The notes under the pieces are model-generated. The model had not been told where the DNA came from. It ran no database searches and saw only the letters and a list, made by a program, of their open reading frames with translations. The position numbers and the translations under genes are program-made. Shown here in pieces: positions 30,921 to 39,804 of a stretch of DNA of 64,000 bases. This stretch comes from Micromonospora sp. WMMD980 (GTDB lineage Bacteria > Actinomycetota > Actinomycetes > Mycobacteriales > Micromonosporaceae), in assembly GCF_029626035.1 (NCBI RefSeq), contig NZ_JARUBE010000003.1, positions 1 through 64,000 on the forward strand. Reading direction: 5' to 3'. Numbering within the stretch: position 1 is the first letter of the stretch; each line of letters opens with the position of its first letter.

Positions 30921-32162
30921 GTGGCGGTCTCCCTCGTCGGTACGCCCAGCTCGGGCAACACGGCCGCAGGCACGTCCAACAGCCTGCCGACGTCGCTGCC
31001 GTCCGGGTGGGCGGCCGGTGACGTCGCGATCCTGGTCGGGCATCTGTCGGGCGGCAGCCTGAACATGTCGACGCCGGCCGGCTGGACGTCCCTACCCGGG
31101 GTGTCGTGGCCGGTGACGGAGTCGACGTCGAGCCGGATGTACGCCTGGTATCGGGTGCTCCAGTCCGGTGACAGCGCGCCGACGATCAGCATCAACGGGG
31201 CGATGACCGGCGGCTGGGAGCTGCTGGTGTTCCGGGACGCCTCCGGGGTGGCGCAGGCAGCGACCGCGACCGCGTCGGGCACCGCGGCGACCCTGCCGAC
31301 CCTGACCGGGGTGCTGGCCGGCTCGGCGGTGGTCGAGGCCGCGCACGTACGGGTCACCTCCGGAACGATCCCGACCGGGCTGACGCCGAACGTGGCGTAC
31401 ACCGAGGTGATCGACCACGCGACGTCGCGGTCCACCGGCTCGGCGAACGTGCGGATGAACGCCAGCTACCGGCTGATCGGCTCGGCCGGCTCGTACGGTG
31501 GCGAGCAGGTCACCTCCGACGTGACCGGTTCGATGGTCGCCGTGCTGGTCGAGCTGGCGGCGGCGTCGGTGGACGCCACCGTCGCGCCGGCCGGGGTGTC
31601 GGTGCCCGCCGAGGTCGGCTCCCCATCCGTGGACGGCACGCTGGCAGCCGGCCCGACCGGGCTGACCGTTGCGGCGTCGCTCGGCTCCCCGTCCGTGGAC
31701 GGTGCTGTGGGCGTCACCCCGGGCGGGGTGTCCCTTCCGGTGGCGGTCGGGTTGCCTGGGGCGTCCTGGGCGGTCGAGGCGGCACCGGCCGGCGTGCTGG
31801 TGTCGGTGACCTTCGGCGCGCCGGGGATCCTCGGCGCCGGAGCCAGCTCGGACGAACTGCTGGTGCCCGCCGAGGTGGGCTCGCCGTCCGTGCTGTGGGC
31901 TGCCGACGTCGTTCCGGACGGCCTGGCCACCGACGTCGAGGTCGGCGCGCCCGATCTGGCATGGTCGGTCGAGGTGGCGCTGGATGGCGTCGACGTGTCC
32001 GTGGAGGTCGGCGAGCCGTCGCTGGCCGCCCCGCCGGCCGTAGGCGGGCCCGGCGCGCTTACCGCCACGACACGGTCCCCGGCTCTGACCGCGCGTACCG
32101 GCGGGCCGCGGCTCACCGCGTCGGCCGCTGCTGCCCGGCTCACACCTACCACCTGGCCCTGA
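30921..32162 (+). CDS. Beta-rich virion protein with seven ~21-residue repeats
   Basis: 413 residues. The first 210 form a lectin-like beta domain (PSGWAAGDVAILVGHLSGG..., WELLVFRDASG). From about 214 to 364 there are seven imperfect repeats of 21-22 residues, typified by PAGVSVPAEVGSPSVDGT and later PAEVGSPSVLWA. Tail about 365-413 is Thr/Ala-rich. Such repeat proteins are surface-exposed; a host-contact role is possible but it lies in the head region rather than the tail fibre region. Confidence 0.6.
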   Translation: MAVSLVGTPSSGNTAAGTSNSLPTSLPSGWAAGDVAILVGHLSGGSLNMSTPAGWTSLPGVSWPVTESTSSRMYAWYRVLQSGDSAPTISINGAMTGGWELLVFRDASGVAQAATATASGTAATLPTLTGVLAGSAVVEAAHVRVTSGTIPTGLTPNVAYTEVIDHATSRSTGSANVRMNASYRLIGSAGSYGGEQVTSDVTGSMVAVLVELAAASVDATVAPAGVSVPAEVGSPSVDGTLAAGPTGLTVAASLGSPSVDGAVGVTPGGVSLPVAVGLPGASWAVEAAPAGVLVSVTFGAPGILGAGASSDELLVPAEVGSPSVLWAADVVPDGLATDVEVGAPDLAWSVEVALDGVDVSVEVGEPSLAAPPAVGGPGALTATTRSPALTARTGGPRLTASAAAARLTPTTWP

Positions 32163-32172
32163 GGAGGAGCAC

Positions 32173-32976
32173 GTGTCGTATCTGCTGGGCCAACGTGACA
32201 GTCTCCGCCTGGAGGTCCGCGACGAGCAGGGCGAGCTGGCCGCCGCCACCGTCGTGCTGACCCTCACCCGGCCGGACGGCACCACCGACACCCCGGCCGT
32301 GACCAACCCGAGCCTCGGCGTCTACACCGCGCAGGTCACGTACGACCAGGCCGGTGACTGGCTGCGGGTGTGGCAGGTCAGCGGGGCCGTGGTCGCGGTC
32401 GACGCCGACCAGGTGCACATCACCGCGCCCGCGCTGCGGATCGTCGGCCTGGCCGAGGTCAAGCGGCAGCTCAACATCGACCCCGCGGACACGTCGCAGG
32501 ACGAGGAGCTGTCGGGCTACATCGCCGCGGTCACCGAAGTGGTCGAGGACATCGTCGGCCCGGTCGTGCCGCGCACCGTCACCGAGACCCACGTCGGCGG
32601 CGCCGCGACGCTGATCCTGCGCCGGCCGCCGCTCATCGCGATCACCTCGGTGCTCGAAGCCGGCGTCAACCTGGCCAGCAGCACCTGGGCGGTCGACCCG
32701 GAGACGGGGGTCCTGACCCGGGCCGGTGGCCGCTGGTTCGGGCCGGTGACCGTCGCCTACCGGGCCGGGCGGGCGAGCATCCCGCCGTCGATCCGGCTCG
32801 CCGCGAAGGAGCTGGCCATGGTGAACTACCGCCCCCAGCTCGGCGGCGACTACTCGCCGTTCGACACCGACTCCCCCGAGGAGGGCATCCCCGGGGAGGT
32901 CCGTCTCGGGTTCTTCGTGCCCCGCCGGGTGCGCGAGCTGCTGAAGTCGTACGAGCAGGGCGGATGGCTGCCCTGA
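32173..32976 (+). CDS. Head-tail connector protein (gp6-like), with extra N-terminal beta domain
   Basis: 267 residues from GTG 32173 (GGAGGAG upstream). N-terminal 90 residues form a beta domain (LRLEVRDEQGELAAATVVLTLTRPDG). The rest (VKRQLNIDPADTSQDEELSGYIAAVTEVVEDIVG..., VAYRAGRASIPPSIRLAAKELAMVNYRPQ) is a head-tail adaptor of the HK97 gp6 class. The extra domain is not part of the usual family. Confidence 0.75.
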   Translation: MSYLLGQRDSLRLEVRDEQGELAAATVVLTLTRPDGTTDTPAVTNPSLGVYTAQVTYDQAGDWLRVWQVSGAVVAVDADQVHITAPALRIVGLAEVKRQLNIDPADTSQDEELSGYIAAVTEVVEDIVGPVVPRTVTETHVGGAATLILRRPPLIAITSVLEAGVNLASSTWAVDPETGVLTRAGGRWFGPVTVAYRAGRASIPPSIRLAAKELAMVNYRPQLGGDYSPFDTDSPEEGIPGEVRLGFFVPRRVRELLKSYEQGGWLP

Positions 32977-33368
32977 CCGTCGACTGGTCGGCTCGCACGA
33001 TCACCGGGCTGGCTCTGCCGTACGGGCCGGTGGGGATCACCGAGGGCCGCCGGTGGCGGTATCTCCGCGGTACGGTCCGCCCGGCCGCCCGGGTGTGGCT
33101 GCTGCACGACCACGTGCAGTCGCGCCGCGCCGGCCGACTCGTCGACGTCGACGACACCGAGGCCGGGTTGTGGACGGCGTTCCGCGCCGACCGCAGTGGC
33201 GACGGGGACCTGGCCCTGGCGTACGCCGACGCCGGCCGGCACGGCCTGTCCGCCGGCGTGGAGGTGACCGCGACCAGCTGGTCCGGGCAGCCGCGCGTGT
33301 ACGTGCCGACCGCGGCGGAGCTGACCGAGGTGTCGCTGACCGAGCGGCCCGTCTTCGTCTGGAGCTGA
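32964..33368 (+). CDS. Second prohead-protease-like protein
   Basis: 134 residues from ATG 32964. ARTITGLALPYG..., LLHDHVQSRRAGRLVD (His near 47), LALAYADAGRHGLSAGVEV (Ser near 97) and LTEVSLTERPVF follow the prohead protease order in compact form. The usual protease is already present at 27860, so this one may be a structural derivative or an additional maturation enzyme. Overlaps the connector gene by 13 nt. Confidence 0.6.
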   Translation: MAALTVDWSARTITGLALPYGPVGITEGRRWRYLRGTVRPAARVWLLHDHVQSRRAGRLVDVDDTEAGLWTAFRADRSGDGDLALAYADAGRHGLSAGVEVTATSWSGQPRVYVPTAAELTEVSLTERPVFVWS

Positions 33369-33370
33369 CC

Positions 33371-33712
33371 ATGGACCTCGCCGCCGGCCGCAAGCAGCTC
33401 GTCGACGCGCTCTCCAGCGCTCCTGACGTGACCGGGCACCTGTTCCGGCCGCCGAAGCCCCGCGCCGGCGATGCATGGCCGCTGCTCGGGGCGATGGAAC
33501 GGGCCGAAGGGCGGGCGTTCACCGTGACCTGGCGCGTGCTGGTGTTCCTCCCCGAGGGCGCGACGGGCTCTGCCGAGTGGGTGGAGCAGCACGTCAACGA
33601 GCTGGTCGACGCACTGGAGCCGGTCGGGTTCGTCGAGCGCATCGAGCCGACCACGATCACCGACAGCGACACCGAACGCTACGCCCTACAGATCTCCGTG
33701 AGAGGTGAGTGA
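33371..33712 (+). CDS. Head-tail joining / tail terminator candidate
   Basis: 113 residues from ATG 33371. Pattern LVDALSSAPDVTGHLFRPPKPRAGDAWPLL...FTVTWRVLVFLP...WVEQHVNELVDALEP is typical of the small alpha/beta tail-completion proteins encoded between connector and major tail protein. Confidence 0.65.
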   Translation: MDLAAGRKQLVDALSSAPDVTGHLFRPPKPRAGDAWPLLGAMERAEGRAFTVTWRVLVFLPEGATGSAEWVEQHVNELVDALEPVGFVERIEPTTITDSDTERYALQISVRGE

Positions 33713-33714
33713 CC

Positions 33715-34125
33715 ATGCCTGCTGCCGCCGGCGCGCACGTCTTCAAGAACGCGCTCGTCAAGATCGACGACGTCGAGTACGCCAACCAGCTGACGAAGGC
33801 CCGGCTGGTGCCGGACCAGCCGGTGCAGACGCAGCGGACCCTGGTGCCGGACGGCGTCGTGTCCGACGTCGACTCGCCGGTCTGGACCTTCGAGATGTCC
33901 GGCCTCCAGATCAACATCGCGGGAGGCTTGGCGAAGGCGCTGCGCGACGCCAACGGCGGCGAGCTGGAGATCACCCTCCAGCCGAAGGCGGGCACCGGGC
34001 AGGCGACGGCGACGTTCACGGCGATCGCGCTGATGCCGGCGTTCGGCGGCGAGCAGGGCGAATGGCTCACCCAGGAGCTCGAGCTCCCGGTGGTCGGCGC
34101 GCCCGTATTCGGGCTGAGCAGCTGA
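33715..34125 (+). CDS. Major tail protein
   Basis: 136 residues from ATG 33715, preferred over GTG 33709 because AGAGGTG is well spaced from it. HVFKNALVKIDDVEYANQLTKARLVPDQPVQTQRTLVPDGVVSDVDSPVWTFEMSG and the C-terminal ELEITLQPKAGTGQATATFTAIAL match the tail tube family. Placed directly before the tail assembly chaperone, as in nearly all siphoviruses. Confidence 0.8.
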   Translation: MPAAAGAHVFKNALVKIDDVEYANQLTKARLVPDQPVQTQRTLVPDGVVSDVDSPVWTFEMSGLQINIAGGLAKALRDANGGELEITLQPKAGTGQATATFTAIALMPAFGGEQGEWLTQELELPVVGAPVFGLSS

Positions 34126-34475
34126 TGCCGAAGATCCTCATCGATCTGCACGTCGAGCTGGAGGACGGTGCCACTCACGAGGTGGTCGCCGACCAGCGCG
34201 ACGTGGCGAAGTGGGAGATCCAGGACTTCGGCTGCCCGTTCGACGCGATCGGGGACCGGCCGCACCTGGCGCTGCGGTGGCTGGCCTGGTCGGTGATGTC
34301 CCGGCGCTCCCTGACCGCCCTGTCGTGGCTCGACTTCGACGCCGTGTGCGTCGAGGTCTCCGACTCGGGCGACGGCGACGACGTCGACATCGAGGTGGCC
34401 GAGCCGGACCCTGGCCGGCCGGCTCCGTCCGAGGAGACCTCGTCGTCCTCGCCTGGCGCACCGGGCAGCCACTGA
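34125..34475 (+). CDS. Tail assembly chaperone (G part)
   Basis: 116 residues from ATG 34125 (TGATG overlap). ILIDLHVELEDGATHEVVADQRDVAKWEIQ... followed by an acidic, Ser-rich end is the gpG-like half. Works with a frameshifted longer form to assemble the tape measure protein. Confidence 0.75.
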   Translation: MPKILIDLHVELEDGATHEVVADQRDVAKWEIQDFGCPFDAIGDRPHLALRWLAWSVMSRRSLTALSWLDFDAVCVEVSDSGDGDDVDIEVAEPDPGRPAPSEETSSSSPGAPGSH

Positions 34476-34579
34476 CGGGGCCGGCTGGCCTGGAGTCCTG
34501 GCACCCCCGGGACCTGGCCACCCTGATCGATCTGCTCGAGGAGGACGCCGCGGCGCGGCGCCGGGCGGCACGGAGGTGA
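34430..34579 (+). CDS. Tail assembly chaperone T part, reached by a -1 frameshift
   Basis: In the -1 frame relative to the chaperone, codons for GDLVVLAWRTGQPLTGPAGLESWHPRDLATLIDLLEEDAAARRRA run to a stop at 34577-34579. No start codon with a ribosome site serves this stretch. Frameshifted G-GT pairs are universal in siphoviruses, but I see no canonical X-XXY-YYZ slip site; the start of this feature is therefore approximate. Confidence 0.65.
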   Translation, partial: RGDLVVLAWRTGQPLTGPAGLESWHPRDLATLIDLLEEDAAARRRAARR

Positions 34580-34583
34580 CCTG

Positions 34584-35042
34584 GTGGGCTCGCTCGACGA
34601 CCTGATTCGGGACCTGCGCCGCTTCGAGCAGCGTCGCGAGGTCACCAACGCGCTGGCGCGGGAGATCCGCAAGCCGGTGCCCGGCGCCCGCAAGGCGATC
34701 CGGGCGCGGGCGAAGAGCACCCTGCCGTCGCGGGGTGGGCTCGGCTTGTGGGTGTCGAAGCTGTCGGTGACGGCGAAGGTGAAGCTCCAGGGCCGGGCGG
34801 CCGGGGTGACGCTGAAGGGCCGCCGCAAGGGCTTCCCGGACAAGAACCCGAAGGTGGACTTGCGGCGCATCGACCAGGGGCGGGTGGCCGCCCCGTCCTG
34901 GGGCCGCCGCCGCGCCGGCGACTGGCACTTCCAGAACGTGCCGCCGGGCTTCTTCTCGGCGCCGTCGACCGAGGTGGACCAGTGGCGCGACGCCGCGCTG
35001 CGAGCCGTGGACCAGGCGCTGGAGGTGATCCGCCGTGGCTGA
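34584..35042 (+). CDS. gp10-like minor tail protein
   Basis: 152 residues from GTG 34584 (GGAGG upstream). LDDLIRDLRRFEQRREVTNALAREIRKPVPGARKAIRARAKSTLPSRGG and a basic centre resemble the HK97 gp10/phage tail completion family, unusually placed between chaperone and tape measure. Confidence 0.6.
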   Translation: MGSLDDLIRDLRRFEQRREVTNALAREIRKPVPGARKAIRARAKSTLPSRGGLGLWVSKLSVTAKVKLQGRAAGVTLKGRRKGFPDKNPKVDLRRIDQGRVAAPSWGRRRAGDWHFQNVPPGFFSAPSTEVDQWRDAALRAVDQALEVIRRG

Positions 35043-36777
35043 CCGTGACGTAACCGTCGACATCATCGCCCGGGACAAGACCGCCGCGGCGACCGGCTCG
35101 GCCGCCCGGAGCCTGAAGCAGGTCGAGAAGTCATGGAAGGACGTCGACGGCCAGGGGAAGCGCACCGTGGCTGCGGCCAAGGAGATCGCCGGTCAGTGGG
35201 GCCGCGGCCTGGCCAAGGTGTCCGGGGCGGCGTCGAAGTGGGCCAACTCCGGCGACAGCGCGGGGAAGCGGTTCGCCCGGGGTATCGGCTCGGGGATTTC
35301 GAAGGTCGGGCAGCTGGGTGCGTCCATCGGCGGCGGCCTGTCCAAAGCGGTCAGCGCGGCTGGCCCGTACGTCCAGGTGGCCATGGCGGCCGTGCTGGTC
35401 GGCGCGGCGATCTCGGCGGCCCCGGCGGTGGCCGGCGCGATCGTCGGCGGTGCCGGGCTCGGCGGGGTGGTCGGCGGTCTGCTCATCGCCTCGAAGGACG
35501 CCCGGGTCGCCTCCGCCTTCGACGACCTGAAGGAGGACCTCGGATCCGGGTTGCAGGAGGCGGCGGGCCGTTTCGTGCCCGCCACCTTGTCGGCGGTCCG
35601 CGACGCCCGGTCGGCGTTCCGTGGGCTGCTGCCGGACCTGCGGCGGATCTTCGACGTGTCCGCGACGTGGCTGGGCCCGCTGACCCGGTCCATCGGACGC
35701 GGCACCCAGGCGATGCTCGACGGCATTACCCAGGCCGTGACGAAGGCCGGCCCGATCGTCAACGTCATCGGGCAGGGTATCGAGATGATCGGCCGGGCCA
35801 TCGGCGGCCTGTTCGCCGGGCTGTCCGATAACGGCGAGTCCATGGCCCTCGCGCTGAAGGGCGTGTTCGCGCTGGTTGCCGGTGCCATCCAGCAGGCCGG
35901 GATCGCCCTGAACTTCCTCACCGAGACCTTCGAGTTCTTCGTCAAGCGGATCCCCGGCGGGACCGCGTTGTTGCGGTCGATGACCGCCAGCCAGGACGGG
36001 GCGAAGTCGTCGGCGTTCAACCTGGCCGGCAGCTTCCAGGCCCTGGCCGACGAGGCGAACGGCACGGCGGCCGGGCTGACCAAGGCCAAGCAGGCCGCCG
36101 ACGAGCTGGTCGGCAGCAACATCAGCCTGTCGCGGGCGCAGATCGCCTCCCGCGACGCCGTCCGTGAGGCCACCAAGGCCGTCAAGGAGAACAACAACGC
36201 CAAGCTGACCAACAGCCAGCGCTCCGACCGGCAGATGAGCACCCTGCTCAACCTCGCCGACGCGTTCAACACCGAGACCGCCGCCGGCGAGAAGTCGAAG
36301 ATCAGCGCGAACGCGGCGTCCGAGGCGTACGCCCGCAACCGCACCCGGCTGGTCAACATGGCCATCGCCGCGGGGAAGAGCCGCGCCGAGGCCGAGCGGC
36401 TCGCGGCGAAGCTCCTGACCATCCCGAAGAACGTGAACACCGACGTCAACGTGGACACCTCCGGCGCGACGGCGAAGCTGGCCACGTTCCAGAAGCGCAT
36501 CAACGGGCTGCGCGGCAAGACGGTCACGGTGCAGATCCGCACCAACGGCGACCACTACATCCCCGGCGTCGGCACCCAGCTCAAGAACGCGTTGGGGGAC
36601 ACCTTCCGCCCTGGTGAGGCGGCCGGCGTCTACCGCTCCGGCGGGCCGACCCAGGTGGAGGTGGAGTCGACGGTGCTGGTCAACCTCGACGGTCGACCGT
36701 TCCGGCAGATGACCGCCAGCGCGATCGCCGCCGAGCGGCGCCGCGAGCGGTGGCGGCAGAAAGTCGGGGCACGCTGA
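35035..36777 (+). CDS. Tape measure protein
   Basis: 580 residues from GTG 35035. Helical throughout with a central hydrophobic pair (VAMAAVLVGAAISAAPAVAGAIVGGAGLGGVVGGLL, about 115-150), a domain ending INGLRGKTVTVQIRTNG and VEVESTVLVNLDGRPF near the C-terminus, as in many siphoviral tape measures. The small size predicts a short tail, roughly 85-90 nm by the usual ~0.15 nm per residue. Confidence 0.85.
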   Translation: MADRDVTVDIIARDKTAAATGSAARSLKQVEKSWKDVDGQGKRTVAAAKEIAGQWGRGLAKVSGAASKWANSGDSAGKRFARGIGSGISKVGQLGASIGGGLSKAVSAAGPYVQVAMAAVLVGAAISAAPAVAGAIVGGAGLGGVVGGLLIASKDARVASAFDDLKEDLGSGLQEAAGRFVPATLSAVRDARSAFRGLLPDLRRIFDVSATWLGPLTRSIGRGTQAMLDGITQAVTKAGPIVNVIGQGIEMIGRAIGGLFAGLSDNGESMALALKGVFALVAGAIQQAGIALNFLTETFEFFVKRIPGGTALLRSMTASQDGAKSSAFNLAGSFQALADEANGTAAGLTKAKQAADELVGSNISLSRAQIASRDAVREATKAVKENNNAKLTNSQRSDRQMSTLLNLADAFNTETAAGEKSKISANAASEAYARNRTRLVNMAIAAGKSRAEAERLAAKLLTIPKNVNTDVNVDTSGATAKLATFQKRINGLRGKTVTVQIRTNGDHYIPGVGTQLKNALGDTFRPGEAAGVYRSGGPTQVEVESTVLVNLDGRPFRQMTASAIAAERRRERWRQKVGAR

Positions 36778-38009
36778 TGCCGGCGATCACGGCCACCGTG
36801 CAGGACACGTGGCCGCCGCGGGTGCTGGTGTCGGTCACCGGCCTGACCGTCGGTGACGCCGTCGAGGTGTACCGGGTCGTCGCCGGGCAGCGGACTTTGC
36901 TGCGGGCCGGCGCGTCCGCCTCGGTGATCGACCCGGCGTTCCTGCGCGTCGACGCGGAGCTGCCGTTCGGCGTGCCGGTGGCGTACGTGGCGGTCGTCAA
37001 CGGCGGCACCGAGTACGCCACCAGCGCGGTCGCGTGCAACCTGCCGGGCGGCCGCGTCGCCGTCTCCGACGCGATCACCGGCGACGCCGCCGAGACGGTC
37101 ATCATGGCCTGGCCGGACAAGCTGCGGGAGCGGGACAACACCGTCTTCCGGGTGGGCGGCCGTAACGTGGTCGTGTCCGGGCCGATGGCCGGGTTCACCG
37201 GCGACGTCGAGTTCTACGCCGCGAGCACGTCGGCACGTGACGACCTGATGGATCTGCTGGCCGCCGCCACCGAGGGCGTGGTGCAGATCCGGCAGCCGGG
37301 CGGCTACGACGGCGTCGACTCGTACGTGGCGGTCCTGGCAGTCACCGAGCGCCGCTGGTCGCAGGACGGCTCGGACCCGCGGCGGCGCATCCTCGTCCAG
37401 GTCGCCGAGGTGGACGCCTGGGCGCCGGCGCTGGAGGCCCGCGGAGCCACGTTGCAGGACATCGCGGACGCGTACACGGGCACGGTGCCGGTGGCCAGCT
37501 ATTCCTTCGCCTCGGGCGTTGAGGGCTGGGCAGCGGTTGACGGTGGCACTCTCGCGCAGGTGGCGACCCCGAGCGATGACGGCGACGGGTCGCTCCGGTT
37601 CACCCCGCCGGGTGGTATGGCAACCCTTGGCCTACGCCGGTCGTCAGGGACAGATTTGTTGCCGAATGCAGGCACGTACACCGCGACGGCGAAAGTTCGA
37701 TCACCGCTGGCGTGGGGCGATGTGCGGGTGGTCATCGACTGGTTTGACGCGGCCAGCTCTCTGATTTCCACATCTGGGTTGTCGGGTTCGTCGTCCATCC
37801 TGGCGGATGCCTGGACCACCCTCACGACCACGGCGGCGACCTCCACGATCGCCGTTCGGGCGAGGGTCCGCGTACGCATGTCCGGTACGCCCGGAGCCTC
37901 GAACATTCTCTATGTCGACTTTGCGTCGCTGGTCAAGGAGCTGACCATCCAAGACATCGCCAATGACTATGCGACGCTCCTTGGCCTGGCGCAGGGGGAA
38001 TTCTTGTGA
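36777..38009 (+). CDS. Distal tail protein with inserted carbohydrate-binding-like domain
   Basis: 410 residues from ATG 36777. About 1-230 reads as a tail-tip beta protein (VFRVGGRNVVVSGPMAGFTGDVEFYAAS). Between TLQDIADAYTG (about 224) and TIQDIANDYATL (about 389) lies a jelly-roll-like domain (VASYSFASGVEGWAAVDGG..., TYTATAKVRSPLAWGDVRVVIDWFDA, ILYVDFASLV) resembling carbohydrate-binding modules. The insert has clearly lower GC at third positions than its neighbours. Likely receptor contact at the tail tip. Confidence 0.65.
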   Translation: MPAITATVQDTWPPRVLVSVTGLTVGDAVEVYRVVAGQRTLLRAGASASVIDPAFLRVDAELPFGVPVAYVAVVNGGTEYATSAVACNLPGGRVAVSDAITGDAAETVIMAWPDKLRERDNTVFRVGGRNVVVSGPMAGFTGDVEFYAASTSARDDLMDLLAAATEGVVQIRQPGGYDGVDSYVAVLAVTERRWSQDGSDPRRRILVQVAEVDAWAPALEARGATLQDIADAYTGTVPVASYSFASGVEGWAAVDGGTLAQVATPSDDGDGSLRFTPPGGMATLGLRRSSGTDLLPNAGTYTATAKVRSPLAWGDVRVVIDWFDAASSLISTSGLSGSSSILADAWTTLTTTAATSTIAVRARVRVRMSGTPGASNILYVDFASLVKELTIQDIANDYATLLGLAQGEFL

Positions 38010-39085
38010 TTCCGCTTTCCGGCGAGGCTGAGTCGGTCCTGACCCGCTCGTACGGGCTGCGCCTGGCCGTGGAGTCGTGGCTGGGTGACCAGCTGCTCGC
38101 CGACAGCGTGCCGGTGGACGTGGCGGCGGAGGAGACCGACCGGGGGCTGCGGGTGCCGGAGCGGGTGACGCTGGTGGTGCCGCGCCGGGACCGGGGGGTC
38201 ACCTGGTCGCCGACCAGCGACGATCACCCCCTGGCGGCGAACGGGCAGCGGCTGCGGGTGCAGCTCGGCGTCGAGCTGGCCGGCGGCGTCGTCGAGTGGT
38301 TCCAGCGCGGCTGGTTTCTGGTGCAGGACGCCCAGGCCGACGACGATCGGGTGTCGGTGACCGCCGTCGGTCTGCTCGCCCTGATCGATGAGGCGCGGCT
38401 GGTGTCGCCCTTCCAGCCGTCCGGCACCCTTGCCTCGACGCTGCGGGGGCTGATCGAGCCGGCGCTGACCGTGGTCATCGACAGCGCGTTGACGGACCGG
38501 TCGGTGCCGGCCGGCATCAACTACGACGACGACCGGCTCGGCGCGGTGACGGAGCTGCTCGACGCGTGGGGCGCCGACGCCGCGGTCACATCGGACGGCT
38601 ACCTGTCGGTGTTCCCGATGGGCCCGAGCCTCACCCCGGTGCTCACCCTGACCGACCAGGCGGGCGGCACGGTGGTGGAGGCGACCGGCGGGTCCACCCG
38701 CGACGGCGCGTACAACGTGGTCGTCGCCCGGGGAACCGCCTCCGACGGGGCGCAGGTCCAGGGCGTCGCCTACGACACGGCCGGCCCGAAGAGGTTCGGC
38801 GGCCCGTTCAACCCTCTCGCCGTGCCCTACTACTACGAGTCGCCGCTGCTGACGACGGTGGCGCAGGCCTCGACCGCCGCGCAGACCGTCCTCGCGCGGA
38901 TGCGCCGGGCCACCGCCCGACAGTTCGACATCGAGTGCGTCCCCCACCCGGGCCTCCAGGTGGGCGACACGGTGTCGGTGACGGCCGGGGACTACTCGGG
39001 GCTGCTGTGCACCGTGGAGTCGCTGACGCTGCCGTACACGGCCGGCGGTGGGCCGCAGCGGTTGACCGTGCGGAGCCTGACGTGA
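38006..39085 (+). CDS. Tail-tip/baseplate hub protein
   Basis: 359 residues from GTG 38006. LRLAVESWLGDQLLADSVPVD..., WFQRGWFLVQDAQADDDRVSVTAVGLLALID, VVVARGTASDGAQVQGVAYD and FDIECVPHPGLQVGDTVSV resemble the DUF5047/gp27-like hub proteins that follow the distal tail protein in actinophages. Confidence 0.7.
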   Translation: MIPLSGEAESVLTRSYGLRLAVESWLGDQLLADSVPVDVAAEETDRGLRVPERVTLVVPRRDRGVTWSPTSDDHPLAANGQRLRVQLGVELAGGVVEWFQRGWFLVQDAQADDDRVSVTAVGLLALIDEARLVSPFQPSGTLASTLRGLIEPALTVVIDSALTDRSVPAGINYDDDRLGAVTELLDAWGADAAVTSDGYLSVFPMGPSLTPVLTLTDQAGGTVVEATGGSTRDGAYNVVVARGTASDGAQVQGVAYDTAGPKRFGGPFNPLAVPYYYESPLLTTVAQASTAAQTVLARMRRATARQFDIECVPHPGLQVGDTVSVTAGDYSGLLCTVESLTLPYTAGGGPQRLTVRSLT

Positions 39086-39801
39086 GCGCCCGCCTGGCCA
39101 CCGCCACGACCGCGAAGTCTTCCGGCACGGTGACGGCGCTGGTGAACGGCGCGGCGGTGACGGTGCAGGTGGCCCGGGACCTGACGGTGGCCTCCGGCGA
39201 CGTGCTGCTCGTCGAGAAGGTCGGCGCGCAGTGGTTCGCGTACGCCCGCCTGTTCACCGCGGCCGCGCCGCCGCCGGCCGACAACGACCCGGTCCCCGAC
39301 CCGAAGCCGGCCGCGACGACCGGGACGCTGATCGTGGCGCCGGTGGAGACCCGCTCGTACCGGCCGACGTCGGGGTGGAGCAGCGACTCCACCGACGTCT
39401 ATCAGGGTCAGTACGGCGGCTATGACAACAGCACCGGCGCCGCGTTCTACGGCTCGGCGGCGCGGTCGCTGGCGGGGGCGACGGTCACGAAGGTCACCGT
39501 GCGGGTGCGGCGGAAGTCGGCCGGCACGTACGCGGCGCAGGCGACGACGCTGCGGCTGGTCACCGAGTCCACCCGCCCGGTCGGCGCGCCCACCCTCGGC
39601 GCTTCCACCGCCGGCCCGTCCCTCGCCGTTGGCGACTCGACAACGTTCGTGCTGCCCGACAGCTGGGGGCAGGCCCTCGTCGACGGCACCGCAGGCGGCC
39701 TCGCCATCTACGACGCGACCGGCTCCCCGTACGTCCGGCTCGCCGGCCGCGGCAGCTGGTCGCCCGCGTTCACCCTGGCTATCTCGTGGCGGAGAGGATG
39801 A
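39082..39801 (+). CDS. Minor tail protein
   Basis: 239 residues from GTG 39082 (GTGA overlap). An N-terminal beta part (ALVNGAAVTVQVARDLTVASGDVLLVEKVGAQWFAYARL), a Pro linker and a C-terminal galactose-binding-like domain (VQ/SYRPTSGWSSDSTDVYQGQYGGYDNS... GGLAIYDATGSPYVRLAG). Probably part of the receptor-binding tip. Confidence 0.65.
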   Translation: MSARLATATTAKSSGTVTALVNGAAVTVQVARDLTVASGDVLLVEKVGAQWFAYARLFTAAAPPPADNDPVPDPKPAATTGTLIVAPVETRSYRPTSGWSSDSTDVYQGQYGGYDNSTGAAFYGSAARSLAGATVTKVTVRVRRKSAGTYAAQATTLRLVTESTRPVGAPTLGASTAGPSLAVGDSTTFVLPDSWGQALVDGTAGGLAIYDATGSPYVRLAGRGSWSPAFTLAISWRRG

Positions 39802-39804
39802 CTC

